64,000 nt of DNA from Hyunsoonleella pacifica (GCF_004310335.1 NZ_SIRS01000002.1:558001-622000); one strand, 5' to 3'; counted from the stretch's first letter, positions 19,401 to 27,179 are shown. Notes: generated by a model not told the origin, from the letters alone. Numbers and translations are program-made.

Positions 19401-19491
19401 CGAGAACGGTAACTATTATTATACGTTTTCTGGAGAAACATTCTATGGTAAAAAAATAGAAAGTAAAGGTGTTGTTGTTTTAATTAAATAA
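13411..19491 (+). CDS. Giant SprB-like surface adhesin with PKD, Ig-like and SprB repeats and T9SS type B sorting domain
   Basis: A 2026-residue exported protein. After a signal-anchor (VALFSIVIIASLFAL) come PKD domains with WSFGDGDTSS near residue 170, WDFGDGTTST near 468 and WDFGDGTFSN near 1887. About four tandem Ig-like repeats of roughly 98 residues follow, each with QWYSNT near 830, 928, 1029 and 1125. SprB-type repeats (SGGTAPYTYSW, GNYVITVTDA and similar) fill about 1275-1830. The C-terminus (about 1934-2026) is the gliding-motility-associated type B sorting domain: MPNAFTPNNDDLNDYF, IYNTWGSMVY, GWDGKIKG, NGNYYYTFSG. This domain sends proteins through the type IX secretion system. A PorP/SprF gene follows after 4 bases, as usual for type B substrates. 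Function: surface adhesion or gliding, inferred. Confidence 0.93.
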   Translation: MLKKSILVALFSIVIIASLFALKHTNPVFQYTYKSSNSFLPPSASISGTTEVCLNSSPNPEITFTGSGGAAPYTFTYTINGGGNLTISTVGASSSIDLPVSTNTAGTFIYRLVSVEDNTGDTDTASGAATITVNTLPTVDFTFDNNAACSGIAVNFTPSATGNGPFSYNWSFGDGDTSSSNNPSHVFESLGCGNQIFNVTLTVTDDNGCTASVTRPVTVQQKPLLEFRDVDSPFDPFNNCGNNTTDPSYTINVDISNVSPCVNSYDVDWGDGSAVETGVTFPATHTYTQLGSFNMEITGRGTNCDNTVTYLIKNSSNPTGAIVNPGNTVNLCTPVDPIEFAIGSWATNPPDTNYQVDFGDGTFESYTQAQLEASTYFNAADPVNSQDFPIPHTYTETSCPLSYTVFLSITTSCGQTNLTAGPIIILRRPVVDFEDPPISCVNTPVQFVNTSLDGFSNNCSVNDGYFWDFGDGTTSTNRDPSHIYTAPGTYTVSLYAENSCGVTNTVTKDICIESDLTTAFTLDTNNGCTALNVQATNTTDLSNSCGGVTYLWEVAHTSGFCNTGIASWSFTNGTDENSASPSFEFNSSGTYTLTLTTTNTCGSSTISETVEVKQPPTVVINSIPDFCGTASITPVANVDTCAPASETITYNWSFPGGTPATVTTLNPGTITYNTPGNYQITFSVTSSCGTTTDTEDFVINEIPTITNTDLTQTICSGTETSEVVLTSDISGTTYNWTATAPAGVSGFIANATTNIIPVQTLFNTNTTSEDVTFTVTPSNGTCDGASVNIVITVDPAPQFTSQPQDETICLNGTVSPLTVSVNGPGTPSYQWYSNTVDNTTTGTAIAGETTASYTPPNATIGVVYYYVTVSFTSGAGCNEITSNTSRVEVVESIQIDSNPITTQSVCVDGAVNTDLVVTHSGGTGTITYQWYSNTTNTNTGGTIIPGATAATYAPPAFTVSGSYYFYVIITVSGSGCSPITSDVSEVVVADDPIITSQPLISQELCQGTVPQDLEITASGGIGSGYSYQWYSNTTNTNTGGTAIPGETSAIFTPPTNTVGTLYYYVVVTENEPGCSVTSQTSEVIINAAPAFTSQPLSETICFGNTFNTLSVAFANGVGTPTYQWYSNTVNNNTTGTAIAGETTNTYTPPSGTIGTVYYYAVITFSSGGCSEIVSQVSEQTVNETPNIGNTSTIICSGTSFNITPDSSGGDIAPVGTTYTWANPVVNSIGTITGASQQLTPQNTISQTLTNTTTTPSTVTYTVTPTLGICVGNTFEIVVTVNPSITITASQTNSLCYLDNGGALEIDITGGVPFSSGVPYQINWTGPNSFVSTDEDIFNLAPGAYTVSILDDGGCPYNETFTITEPDELVFSNIDFDPETISCFQADDGEIEIDVSGGTAPYTYSWTRNGTSFSSDEDLSNLLPGTYILTVVDANNCSPITESFDIIEPPELQASLDTKVDVICFGEAAGAINIDVTGGRPFENSPGIFTYTYSWSGPNGFASTNQNLTGLFAGTYNVTVTDRSGCIDDLEVIVNQTDEIIIDYTATEIECYNDNDASITINSITGGNAPYTIAWSNLGSGMVQNNLSPGNYVITVTDATNCVKQETVVIDSPPVFRINPQVSNVSCFGENDARIILNLEGGIAPINLVWDDDPSAGVERNNIGLGTYTVTITDSKPCVITETFVITEPDPLVISGTKTDALDCDDANSGSINAIITGGSLPLTYQWSNGATTEDLSNIPPGNYTLNIVDANGCEISEDFSINRFEPLALDVEVITNHNCDTRVVEQSFIANPSGGVPPYQISWSSGTITGANNEIMQTDTNGLVAVDITDALGCSNTFSYNVDIPVLGDADFTVSAEAFDTFGFYSIEDPIQFTNTAIGSFVSVSWDFGDGTFSNEENPVHTYKAVGTYEIIQTVVYPFDCVYTKTISLEIQKGYSLIMPNAFTPNNDDLNDYFLPAQIALSSLKLEIYNTWGSMVYSEEDDENIEGWDGKIKGDPAENGNYYYTFSGETFYGKKIESKGVVVLIK

Positions 19492-19495
19492 AGAG

Positions 19496-20500
19496 ATGAA
19501 AGTAAAATTATATATAACACTTGTAGTAATTTGCTTTTGTTTCAAAATGAAAGCGCAAGACCCTATTTTTTCTCAGTATATGATGATGCCAGAAAGTTTA
19601 AATCCGGCGTTCTCTGGATTTGAACAGGCTACTTATTTTGGGGTAATACATCGTACACAATGGCCTTATTTAGATTTACAAGTAGATACAGATTATGCAT
19701 TTTTTAATACATGGTTAGAAAATGCAAAAGATGGTATTGGTATAGGTTTTAGTTTTTTAAACCAACGTGAAAATAGTACAAGCTATAATCATTTTCAGTT
19801 TAATGGAAATTTTGCTTACATCATAGGGTTGAATAACGATTGGTATTTTAGGCCAGCAGTAGAAGTAGGCTATGGTATGAAGTCCTTTAATTTTAGAAAC
19901 TTAGTATTGTCCGACCAAATAAATATTAATTCTGGTATGGTAAATCCAGTCAGTTCAGACCCTTTTGCTATGAATGCCAATAACAATATAGGTTTTATAG
20001 ATTTTACTGCAGGATTTGTATTTGATAAGAAAAACAGACGTAATGATACGGATTTATGGCTTGGGGCAGCGATTAAGCATTTAAACCAACCTAATATTTC
20101 TTTTTTTGATGAAGGCAATGTACCGTTGGATATTTTTTATACTGTACATGCTAGTTATAGGTTTCCTTATTACGACTATAATGATATGGTATTGTCTGCA
20201 AACTATATGCAACAAGGACGTTTTAATCGTTTGGATTTATCTGCTACTTTAAAGTTTAACAAACTTTTTGTGGGGGCTATGGCAGTTACCAATCCCGCGA
20301 AAAATAGTGGTAATAGCCATTTACTAACTTCCGTAAATGCTTTGGTTGGTGTAGAATTAGAACGTTTTAGATTTGGCTTTTCGTATGATTTTAATACCTC
20401 AAACATTGGTAGAACTGATGGTATATACGAAATCTCTATAACCTATCTGGCAGATTGTTTAATTTGTAGAAGTCCTGTAAACAACGAACGTAGAAAATAA
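19496..20500 (+). CDS. PorP/SprF family type IX secretion system membrane protein
   Basis: A 334-residue outer membrane beta-barrel protein with a signal peptide. The mature part starts QDPIFSQYMMMPESLNPAFSGF, the hallmark start of the PorP/SprF family. The rest is a regular alternation of aromatic beta strands, and the protein ends in a short cysteine-containing tail (ADCLICRSP). Family members help secrete or anchor the large adhesin encoded next to them; SprF is needed for SprB display in Flavobacterium johnsoniae. Here the gene starts 4 bases after the giant adhesin, which fits a dedicated partner. Confidence 0.93.
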   Translation: MKVKLYITLVVICFCFKMKAQDPIFSQYMMMPESLNPAFSGFEQATYFGVIHRTQWPYLDLQVDTDYAFFNTWLENAKDGIGIGFSFLNQRENSTSYNHFQFNGNFAYIIGLNNDWYFRPAVEVGYGMKSFNFRNLVLSDQININSGMVNPVSSDPFAMNANNNIGFIDFTAGFVFDKKNRRNDTDLWLGAAIKHLNQPNISFFDEGNVPLDIFYTVHASYRFPYYDYNDMVLSANYMQQGRFNRLDLSATLKFNKLFVGAMAVTNPAKNSGNSHLLTSVNALVGVELERFRFGFSYDFNTSNIGRTDGIYEISITYLADCLICRSPVNNERRK

Positions 20501-20535
20501 AAACACTCCTAAAATTATTGGTTTAGGAGATGTTT
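20501..20535. terminator. Terminator-like hairpin between convergent genes
   Basis: AAACA-CTCCTAAA, an 8-base loop, then TTTAGGAG-A-TGTTT. An 8-bp stem with flanking A and T tracts lies between two convergent stop codons, so it could act in both directions. Confidence 0.6.
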
Positions 20536-20551
20536 AAATAAGTAATTCCAA

Positions 20552-21607
20552 CTAAATAAAATTATCTGTAGATACTGTACACGTCACAGGAAAATGATCA
20601 GAGGATTTTGGGAAATCTTTATAAATAGGATTACCACTGCTCATATTAATTAAAATTTCTGCATTCGACACCCAGTTTTGTGGAGCTCTTGAATATAAGA
20701 TATGATCGATCCACGATCTTCTGTAGCTATTGTTAAAAATAGGATCTTTAAAGCTTGCTGTATACAGTGAGGTAAAATTTAACTCCTTTTTATGGCGGTC
20801 GCTCAGCGTGTCAAACATAGCATTGCCTAAACACAATTCTGGATGCCATATAGACCCCATTAAGCGTTCCACGCCACTTGCCATAATTTTCATTTCACTG
20901 GTATCAAAGCCAGGGCCATCATTAATATCTCCACACACAATAAGCGGGATGTCTTTTGTAGCACTATTTGTAAGATAGTCATTTAAAAAATGGGTTCTTA
21001 TTTGATGACATTGTGCCACAATCTTTTTTCTATTACCATCAGATTTAGACCACCATTTACTCCATTCTAACGATTGAAAAACCCCTTTACTCTTAAGGTG
21101 TAGTCCTAGTACCCTAAACGATTTTCCATCAGCTAAATTAATTGATGCGTATAAAGGTCGTCTTTCAAATTTATGTACTTCATCCAAGCCATCATTGTCT
21201 GTATCCATCCTAAACTCATTCGTTGCTGATTTTAATGTATTAGCCTCAGGAGAACCATCAATACTAAACCAGTCTATAGGTGTGGAACTAAACTTTCCTG
21301 TATCAGTTCGCACTGCAAGACTTACACTTTGGGCTCCTGCAGGTTGCACAACACATTCCCAATCGCCTACAACATCTGGCCTATCAAAAAATAGTTGTAA
21401 TTCTGAACTTTGATTGGGGCCTTCAACAATAACCCAAACATCTGAGTCTACATCATTAATAACCCCTCTTAAATCCCTAATGCGATCTCCAATAAGCTGT
21501 TTGGTCATATACCCTTTATCTGTGTCTGCTCTAAACACAGGTGGAGATCCTGTGAATAATTCATTAAACCATTCGGCATTCCATAGGGTAAATTTTAAAC
21601 TGGCCAT
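20552..21607 (-). CDS. Endonuclease/exonuclease/phosphatase family protein
   Basis: A 351-residue protein with the DNase I-like fold. The first strand is KFTLWNAEWFN. Motifs in order are VIVEGPN, where the glutamate would bind metal, FRVLGLHLKSKG, IVCGDINDGPG (the G-D-x-N motif), SWIDHILYS and SDHFPVTCTVS (the S-D-H-x-P motif). All metal and catalytic residues of the family are present. No signal peptide is visible. Whether the substrate is nucleic acid or a phospho-ester cannot be told. It converges on the PorP/SprF gene and stands apart from the next gene by about 120 bases. Confidence 0.87.
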   Translation of the reverse strand: MASLKFTLWNAEWFNELFTGSPPVFRADTDKGYMTKQLIGDRIRDLRGVINDVDSDVWVIVEGPNQSSELQLFFDRPDVVGDWECVVQPAGAQSVSLAVRTDTGKFSSTPIDWFSIDGSPEANTLKSATNEFRMDTDNDGLDEVHKFERRPLYASINLADGKSFRVLGLHLKSKGVFQSLEWSKWWSKSDGNRKKIVAQCHQIRTHFLNDYLTNSATKDIPLIVCGDINDGPGFDTSEMKIMASGVERLMGSIWHPELCLGNAMFDTLSDRHKKELNFTSLYTASFKDPIFNNSYRRSWIDHILYSRAPQNWVSNAEILINMSSGNPIYKDFPKSSDHFPVTCTVSTDNFI

Positions 21608-21728
21608 AATAAGATGCTTTTTTAAATTACAGATATGCCAATGTAAAACTTTTCTATCAAAAAAGATATAAGTACTTCTACGTAAAATTGTAAAATTACC
21701 AAACCTTAACTTTATGGTAAAGTAGTGT

Positions 21729-22475
21729 TTAATTCACTGGAGCTATGACCTTGGTTTTTTTGTAAAGTGGAATCCTGTAGGCCAATGTATACCCATAACC
21801 CACTCCTATTCGCGTACTGTCGTAGGTTTTGTTAAATCCAGGGATATAGATGTTTTGGAAGTTATCGGGTTTAGTCTCTGTGAGCAATACTTTAAGTTGC
21901 ACATTTAATCCAAAATAAAGATTGTTAAATAGTTCTGCTTTAATGCCTAAAATAAGTTCAGTCCATATAGCAGTTAATCCCTCTTTTTCAATACTTTCAG
22001 TTATAATATTTTGTGGAGCCCAATATTGGTCTGAGCTATATACTTGATATCTATTAATAGTATGACTAAACGAACTAAATGCTAAACGTGATCCAAAATA
22101 AACCATATTATCCATATCCAGCCAATTTTGGTATGTATTATAGTCTATTCCTGCCTTGAAGTAGCTCCCTTTTGTAGTGGTATTTAAAAAGTCAGTAATT
22201 ACAATACGTTCTTCATTACCCAGCTCACCAGCTAAGTAAAGTTTTTTGGTAAGGCGATAATCTGCAACTAATTCTATACCTGTATATTCATCATATAAAA
22301 AAGATCGTATTAGTTTTCCTGTATCTACACCAATACGTAAACCATATTTTAGTTTTACAACTGTAGAATCGTTTTTAGTTTTTGGAATACTATCGTTTTG
22401 AGCTTGTGCTGTTGAACAAACCAAAACCATCAACACTAAACTAATGTAATAATATAAAATGTGCTTCTGCTTCAT
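21729..22475 (-). CDS. Predicted outer membrane beta-barrel protein (DUF6048-like)
   Basis: A 248-residue protein with a signal peptide ending near CSTAQAQ. The mature part is a run of amphipathic strands (YGLRIGVDTGKLIRSF, YTGIELVADYRL, LYLAGELGNEER, YFKAGIDYNTY), typical of an outer membrane barrel. It matches the Bacteroidota family I remember as DUF6048, always next to a DUF6452 lipoprotein and rlmD, as here. The start overlaps the end of the lipoprotein gene by 35 bases, indicating one transcript. Function is unknown. Confidence 0.75.
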   Translation of the reverse strand: MKQKHILYYYISLVLMVLVCSTAQAQNDSIPKTKNDSTVVKLKYGLRIGVDTGKLIRSFLYDEYTGIELVADYRLTKKLYLAGELGNEERIVITDFLNTTTKGSYFKAGIDYNTYQNWLDMDNMVYFGSRLAFSSFSHTINRYQVYSSDQYWAPQNIITESIEKEGLTAIWTELILGIKAELFNNLYFGLNVQLKVLLTETKPDNFQNIYIPGFNKTYDSTRIGVGYGYTLAYRIPLYKKTKVIAPVN

Positions 22476-22998
22476 TTTCTACAATTTGATTATCATTTTC
22501 GGTTGTTATAGAGCGTATCCATTCGTCATTATCTACATCGTCTTCATCAATTCTTATTTGTACGTTGCTAAATACAGTTTTAAATCCGCATGCACGAGAA
22601 ACAAATACATCATCTCTAATATAGGTTATGGTAATAATATCTTCATTTCCAGTAATAATATCATCACTAGTATCATCTGGTGTATCATTATCATCTATAG
22701 CATAATCGCGATGTAACTTATATTGTGTGACGTCAGAATCTGTTCTAAGAGGTAAAATTAATTCACTTGAAGTAACCACATTATAATTCTCCAACACACC
22801 ATTACCTTCTCCGTTATCGTTTATACCTTCAATTCTCAAACCAAAGATATTCTTACTGTCATCAGGCAATGAAACATCAAAAGCTTCAATAACTAATCTA
22901 GCAGTGGTTTGAGTTGATTCTGGGCACAAATCATCACGTTCACAACCGTAGTTACCAACTACTAGTAGTATCAAAATAAGTACACTTACTTTTTTCAT
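22441..22998 (-). CDS. DUF6452-like lipoprotein
   Basis: A 185-residue predicted lipoprotein; the lipobox is VVGNYGC, followed by ERDDLCPESTQTT, a start typical of the DUF6452 family. The rest is beta-rich with acidic loops (DDNDTPDDTSDD), and a second conserved cysteine lies in VSRACGFKTVF. It sits 12 bases after rlmD and overlaps the barrel protein gene. The partner arrangement suggests a lipoprotein acting with that barrel in the outer membrane, but this is inference. Confidence 0.75.
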   Translation of the reverse strand: MKKVSVLILILLVVGNYGCERDDLCPESTQTTARLVIEAFDVSLPDDSKNIFGLRIEGINDNGEGNGVLENYNVVTSSELILPLRTDSDVTQYKLHRDYAIDDNDTPDDTSDDIITGNEDIITITYIRDDVFVSRACGFKTVFSNVQIRIDEDDVDNDEWIRSITTENDNQIVENEAEAHFILLH

Positions 22999-23010
22999 TT
23001 AAATAAATAA

Positions 23011-24426
23011 TTATCGTTTCTCTAAAAGCACAACATTCTCAACATGAAATGTTTGTGGAAACATATCTACAGGTTGTACTTTAGTTACTTTATACATATC
23101 ATTTAATAAAGCTAAATCTCTGGCTTGTGTAGCACTATTACAACTTACATAAACAATTTTTTTAGCAGCAATATTAAGCAATTGCGCTACTACATCCTTG
23201 TGCATACCATCACGAGGCGGATCGGTAATAACAACATCTGGTTGCCCATGTGTAGTAATAAAAGCATCATTAAAAACTTGCTTCATATCACCAACATAGA
23301 ACTCAACGTTATTAATGTTATTTAATTGTGCATTTTCCTTTGCTGCAATAATAGCATCTGGAACAGATTCTACGCCAACTACCTTTTTGGCTTTTTTTGC
23401 TACAAACTGTGCAATGGTTCCTGTACCTGTATACAAATCGTAAACCAATTCATCCCCATTTAATCCTGCAAAATCTCGTGTTATTTTATATAATTTGTAA
23501 GCTTGCTCTGAATTTGTTTGATAAAAAGACTTTGCGTTTATCTTAAATTTTAATCCTTCCATCTCTTCAAAAATATGGTCTTGCCCTGCGTAACAAACTA
23601 CGTCTTGATCGTATATAGTATCATTACCTTTTCCATTGATTACATATAATAACGAGGTAATTTCAGGAAACTCTTCTGAAATAAAATTTAAAAGTAATTC
23701 ACGTTTTTCTTTATCTTCTTTATAGAATTGAACCAACACCATAATATCTCCTGTACTTGAGGTACGAATCATCATAGTGCGCAAGAAACCTGTTTGGTTT
23801 CTGGTGTTGAAAAATTCTAAATCATTTTCAATCGCAAATTGTTTTACTGAATTTCTTATGGTATTAGAGGGATCTCTTTGTAAATGGCATTTATCAATAT
23901 CTAAAATCTTATCCCACATTCCTGGAATGTGAAACCCTAAAGCATTTCTGTTACCTAAATCTTTGTCAGATTTAATTTCCGCTTCTGTTAACCAACGGCT
24001 ATCACTAAATGAAAACTCCATTTTATTGCGATAAAAATATTGTTTTTTTGAGCCTAATATTGGTGTGACTTCTGGCAAATCTACATGCCCAATTCTAGTT
24101 AAATTATTAACGACTTCTTTTTGTTTGTAGTACAATTGATGTTCGTAGCCCATATCTTGCCACTTACAGCCACCACAAGTACCAAAATAGTTACACTCTG
24201 GCGTTACGCGTTTGTCAGATAGTTTATGAAAGTTTATAGCTTTACCTTCATAGTAAGCCTTACGTTTTTTAAAGGTTTGTACATCAACTATATCTCCAGG
24301 AACAGCATTTGGTAAAAACACTACTTTACCATCTGGAGCTTTGGCTATAGTTTTTCCTTTTGCACCAGCATCAATAACCTCTAGCTGTTCAAAGTTTTTT
24401 CTTTTAGAATTTCTTCTTCTTGGCAT
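23011..24426 (-). CDS. rlmD: 23S rRNA (uracil-C5)-methyltransferase RlmD
   Basis: SAM-dependent methyltransferase of the TrmA/RumA family, 471 residues. An N-terminal TRAM domain (residues about 10-70, ending in RKAYYEGKAINF) is followed by the iron-sulfur motif CNYFGTCGGCKW. Next come the SAM-binding DLYTGTGTIAQFVA, the motif VITDPPRDGMHKDV, and the catalytic cysteine in VYVSCNSATQARDL. The Cys set and length fit RlmD, which makes m5U1939 in E. coli 23S rRNA. It heads a three-gene minus-strand cluster with the DUF6452-like and DUF6048-like genes, a flavobacterial arrangement. A TATTTTTG box lies just upstream at 24438-24431. Confidence 0.93.
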   Translation of the reverse strand: MPRRRNSKRKNFEQLEVIDAGAKGKTIAKAPDGKVVFLPNAVPGDIVDVQTFKKRKAYYEGKAINFHKLSDKRVTPECNYFGTCGGCKWQDMGYEHQLYYKQKEVVNNLTRIGHVDLPEVTPILGSKKQYFYRNKMEFSFSDSRWLTEAEIKSDKDLGNRNALGFHIPGMWDKILDIDKCHLQRDPSNTIRNSVKQFAIENDLEFFNTRNQTGFLRTMMIRTSSTGDIMVLVQFYKEDKEKRELLLNFISEEFPEITSLLYVINGKGNDTIYDQDVVCYAGQDHIFEEMEGLKFKINAKSFYQTNSEQAYKLYKITRDFAGLNGDELVYDLYTGTGTIAQFVAKKAKKVVGVESVPDAIIAAKENAQLNNINNVEFYVGDMKQVFNDAFITTHGQPDVVITDPPRDGMHKDVVAQLLNIAAKKIVYVSCNSATQARDLALLNDMYKVTKVQPVDMFPQTFHVENVVLLEKR

Positions 24427-24430
24427 GCTG

Positions 24431-24438
24431 CAAAAATA
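24431..24438 (-). promoter_or_regulatory. -7 promoter box for rlmD cluster
   Basis: TATTTTTG on the minus strand matches the Bacteroidota consensus TAnnTTTG exactly. It lies 5-12 bases before the rlmD ATG, so the transcript would be almost leaderless or the start codon lies slightly further in. No clear -33 TTG is visible. Confidence 0.4.
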
Positions 24439-24547
24439 ACAATAGCACGAAATAAATGTTTATTTATTTCTATTAACTTTAAGAGATTTTCACTTTTGCA
24501 ATAAATAAAATGAACCTTTTTAGTTTTTTACCGTCTTTATATCAGAA

Positions 24548-25036
24548 ATGAAAGTAGAAAACACTCATAAGCGCATTATTAACCAACCTAAAGCTAAAAT
24601 AACAGCTTTAATACTAACATTATCTCAAAAGGATGATAAAGTATGGCCTAAACATTATTGGCCTGCAATACGATTTAAAGAAGGACTTAAAGTAGGATCA
24701 AGTGGAGGTCACGGTATCATTCGATATAAGATAACTGAATTTTTACCAGATAGTCACATCACATTCATGTTTTTAAAACCTATAGGATTTAATGGTCTCC
24801 ATAAATTTGAAATTGAGCGTGTAAATGAGAATTCTACCTGCGTAAGTCATAAGATAGTTATGAGTACAGAGGGTTTAGCTACACTTAAATGGTTAATAGT
24901 TATACGTTGGCTACATGATGCTTTAATAGAAAATACTTTTGATAGGATTGAAAACAATTTTTCAGAAACCAAAGTATTTACTAAATGGAGTTTATGGGTG
25001 CGTTTATGGCGTTTTATTTTTAGACTATTTAGATGA
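24548..25036 (+). CDS. SRPBCC-like protein
   Basis: A 162-residue protein with the START/SRPBCC pattern: an initial helix and PKHYWPAIRF, a strand GHGIIRYKITEFLPDSHITFMFL, HKFEIERVNENSTCVSHKIVM, and a C-terminal helix (WLIVIRWLHDALIENTFDRIE) ending in basic aromatic residues. No signal peptide is seen. The family binds hydrophobic ligands, but no specific ligand can be proposed. Its last 4 bases overlap the ECF sigma factor gene, so it belongs to the sigma cassette 24548-25954. Confidence 0.7.
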   Translation: MKVENTHKRIINQPKAKITALILTLSQKDDKVWPKHYWPAIRFKEGLKVGSSGGHGIIRYKITEFLPDSHITFMFLKPIGFNGLHKFEIERVNENSTCVSHKIVMSTEGLATLKWLIVIRWLHDALIENTFDRIENNFSETKVFTKWSLWVRLWRFIFRLFR

Positions 25037-25578
25037 AGACAGACAAGGATATCGTTTTGAAAATCCAATCTGGATATAGGCAAGAAATAACGGAGTTGGT
25101 TAGACGATGGCATAAACCATTTTGTGAAAAGGCATATTGGTTAGTTAAAGATGCTGATGTTGCTAAAGATATTGCTCAAGAAAGTTGGACAGTAATTATT
25201 GATAAAATTGACCAATTAGAAAAACCAGAGCGTTTTGGTAGTTGGGCATTACGTATCGTATGTAATAATTCAATGGATTGGCTTAATAAAACATCAAGAA
25301 CTCGTAATCATTTAAATCAATTAGAAAAAGAACAAGAAAATGTAGTTACAATAGACGATAAAAGCGATAATAGCCTCATTAAATTAAAATTACTGGAGGC
25401 TATTAAAAAGCTACCAATGCATCAGCAAGAAGTTCTCAGGTTGTTTTATACTGAAGATTGTTCTCTTAAAGAAATATGTAAGATATTGAATATCTCTGTT
25501 GGTACTGCTAAATCTAGATTATTTCACTCTAGAGAAAAATTAAAAAAACTTTTAAAACATTATAATTATGAAAACTAA
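25033..25578 (+). CDS. RNA polymerase sigma factor, ECF family (cassette 1)
   Basis: A 181-residue sigma-70 family protein. Region 2 is at about residues 20-90 (AKDIAQESWTVIIDKI, FGSWALRIVCNNSMDWL). Region 4 is at about 115-170, with LPMHQQEVLRLFYTEDCSLKEICKILNISVGTAKSRLFHSREKL, a helix-turn-helix that reads the -35 element. Sigma 1.1 and region 3 are absent, as in ECF factors. It overlaps the SRPBCC-like gene by 4 bases and the following membrane protein gene by 11 bases, so all three are one operon. The membrane protein is the obvious candidate regulator. Confidence 0.92.
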   Translation: MKTDKDIVLKIQSGYRQEITELVRRWHKPFCEKAYWLVKDADVAKDIAQESWTVIIDKIDQLEKPERFGSWALRIVCNNSMDWLNKTSRTRNHLNQLEKEQENVVTIDDKSDNSLIKLKLLEAIKKLPMHQQEVLRLFYTEDCSLKEICKILNISVGTAKSRLFHSREKLKKLLKHYNYEN

Positions 25579-25954
25579 TATGGAAGATATTGATAAACTA
25601 ATAAAGGAAACTTTAAATGAAGAGGAAAGTAAATTCTACGATGAATTAGAAGAACAAAATGTACTTCAGATGATTTGGGGTTTATTCAGAGGAAAAAATA
25701 AATGGATTATGTACATGATGAACTTTATGACCCTGGTGTTTTTTGGATTATTTATATACTGTATTGTACAGTTTTTTAATGTAGATAGTACTTCAGAGCT
25801 CATTAAATGGGCTACTGGAAGTCTTATATTCCTTATAGGTGTTAGTATGCTAAAAATATTTGCTTGGATGCAGATGGATAAAAATGCTTTGTTAAGAGAA
25901 TTGAAACGTTTAGAACTTCAAATTTCATCGCTTTCAACTAAAAAAAGAGACTAA
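25568..25954 (+). CDS. Small two-helix membrane protein, DUF6768-like, possible sigma regulator
   Basis: A 128-residue protein. The N-terminal soluble part (MEDIDKLIKETLNEEESKFYDELEEQN) is followed by two transmembrane segments at about residues 48-70 and 78-98, then a C-terminal helix with heptad spacing (ALLRELKRLELQISSL). The acidic N-terminus ahead of the membrane and the overlap with the sigma factor gene fit a role in holding or releasing the sigma factor. I recall the family as DUF6768; it lacks a recognisable zinc anti-sigma motif. It is followed by a strong terminator. Confidence 0.7.
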   Translation: MKTNMEDIDKLIKETLNEEESKFYDELEEQNVLQMIWGLFRGKNKWIMYMMNFMTLVFFGLFIYCIVQFFNVDSTSELIKWATGSLIFLIGVSMLKIFAWMQMDKNALLRELKRLELQISSLSTKKRD

Positions 25955-25957
25955 TAT

Positions 25958-25991
25958 AAAAGCCGCTAGTCTTGAAAGAAAAGCGGCTTTT
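25958..25991. terminator. Bidirectional terminator
   Basis: AAAAGCCGCT, a loop of 14 bases, then AGCGGCTTTT. The 10-bp stem carries A and T tracts on both sides. It lies between sigma cassette 1 and the convergent channel gene. Confidence 0.85.
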
Positions 25992-26009
25992 CAATTCAAA
26001 AAAATAAAT

Positions 26010-27179
26010 TTACTTATTATTAAATTTATCTAAAATTCTTTCCATTTGTTTACCTGCTGCTGCTCTTCCTCCTAATCCAAAAGAAAGAATTATAGTAAGC
26101 GCAACTGTAGCAAGGGTTATTCCAAAGGCTAAGTTTATAATATCATCTGCAATTCCCATCGTTCCTAACCCAATAGCTAAGAAAATAGAAATAATAGCTA
26201 TTCTTATAATAGAAGCGATGAATACATTAGATTCTTTCTTAGAAAAATTAGTAGCTGCTATAGACGATAACCAATTACCAACCATAAGTATAGCTAGTCC
26301 GAATAAAATCTTGCCAGAATAAGTTGTTACGGTATAAAGAATTTCAGAAAGGTAAGTAAACTCTAATTTTTCAACTGCAGTAGTTAATCCAAAAAGAACT
26401 ATAAAAAAGTAAATTAAACTCCCTATTACAGATACAATATTGGTACTTCCTGTTATTGTATCTAAACCAATTTTATTAAATAAACCATTAAGATTCATGC
26501 TGTTAAGCAAATCTTTAATCAGTCCGCTTAAAAAACGCCCGCCAACAATGAATAAAATTAAGATAAATACAGCTATAATTATTTTAGGTATGGCAGCAAA
26601 GAAGTCCTTTAACATATCTGTTGCAGGAACTGAAATCGCATCCATATTCAAAATATTGAATGCTGAAATTAAAAGAGGAATAAATATAAAAATAAAAACA
26701 ACCTTTTTTAGTATCTTAATTAAGTCGATATTTTCGGGTAATCTTAATTTTGGCACTAATTTTTGAATAGATTCACCTGATAGTTCAACAAGTTCTGATA
26801 CTATTGTTGCTAACATATAGCCAATATAACACACTAACCCTGCGCCTATTATGTTTGGTACAAAGCCCGTAAAATTATTAAGCATAGTTTTTAGTGGATC
26901 CAATACATTGCTCATGCCTAGTTTGTCTAAAGCTAGCATGAAAACAAAAATCATTATTAAAAAATAAATAAGTTTACTTATAAATTTTGATAAACTAATT
27001 TTTGAATTCTTTAATTTGTTGTCAACTCCAGTTTTTCTAATTAGTTTGGAGAACAAACGCTTAAAAAAACCTGCAATAAGCCAGCCTATAATGATGATTA
27101 GTAATGCGACTAAGGCATTAGTTAATTTTTCTCCGAGTGATACTGATAAATTGTCTAATAATTTTGTTACATAGTCCAT
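26010..27179 (-). CDS. Mechanosensitive ion channel family protein (TM-helix repeat type)
   Basis: A 389-residue integral membrane protein with about ten hydrophobic segments. It contains repeated conserved TM-helix units (LTNALVALLIIIIGWLIAGFFKRL; IPKIIIAVFILILFIVGGRFLSGLI; SGKILFGLAILMVGNWLSSI). Glycine-rich pore-type stretches occur in FTGFVPNIIGAGLVCYIGY, and the end is LGLGGRAAAGKQMERIL. The last motif is shared with MscS-related proteins with PF05552-type repeats. It is probably an inner membrane channel answering turgor. It ends against the terminator at 25958-25991 and has no partner gene. Confidence 0.8.
   Translation of the reverse strand: MDYVTKLLDNLSVSLGEKLTNALVALLIIIIGWLIAGFFKRLFSKLIRKTGVDNKLKNSKISLSKFISKLIYFLIMIFVFMLALDKLGMSNVLDPLKTMLNNFTGFVPNIIGAGLVCYIGYMLATIVSELVELSGESIQKLVPKLRLPENIDLIKILKKVVFIFIFIPLLISAFNILNMDAISVPATDMLKDFFAAIPKIIIAVFILILFIVGGRFLSGLIKDLLNSMNLNGLFNKIGLDTITGSTNIVSVIGSLIYFFIVLFGLTTAVEKLEFTYLSEILYTVTTYSGKILFGLAILMVGNWLSSIAATNFSKKESNVFIASIIRIAIISIFLAIGLGTMGIADDIINLAFGITLATVALTIILSFGLGGRAAAGKQMERILDKFNNK

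Noticed and set aside
22441-22475. Overlap of the DUF6048-like and DUF6452-like genes as a sign of a frameshift
   Set aside because: Each protein has its own signal peptide and a complete fold, so the 35-base overlap is a normal gene overlap rather than one broken gene.
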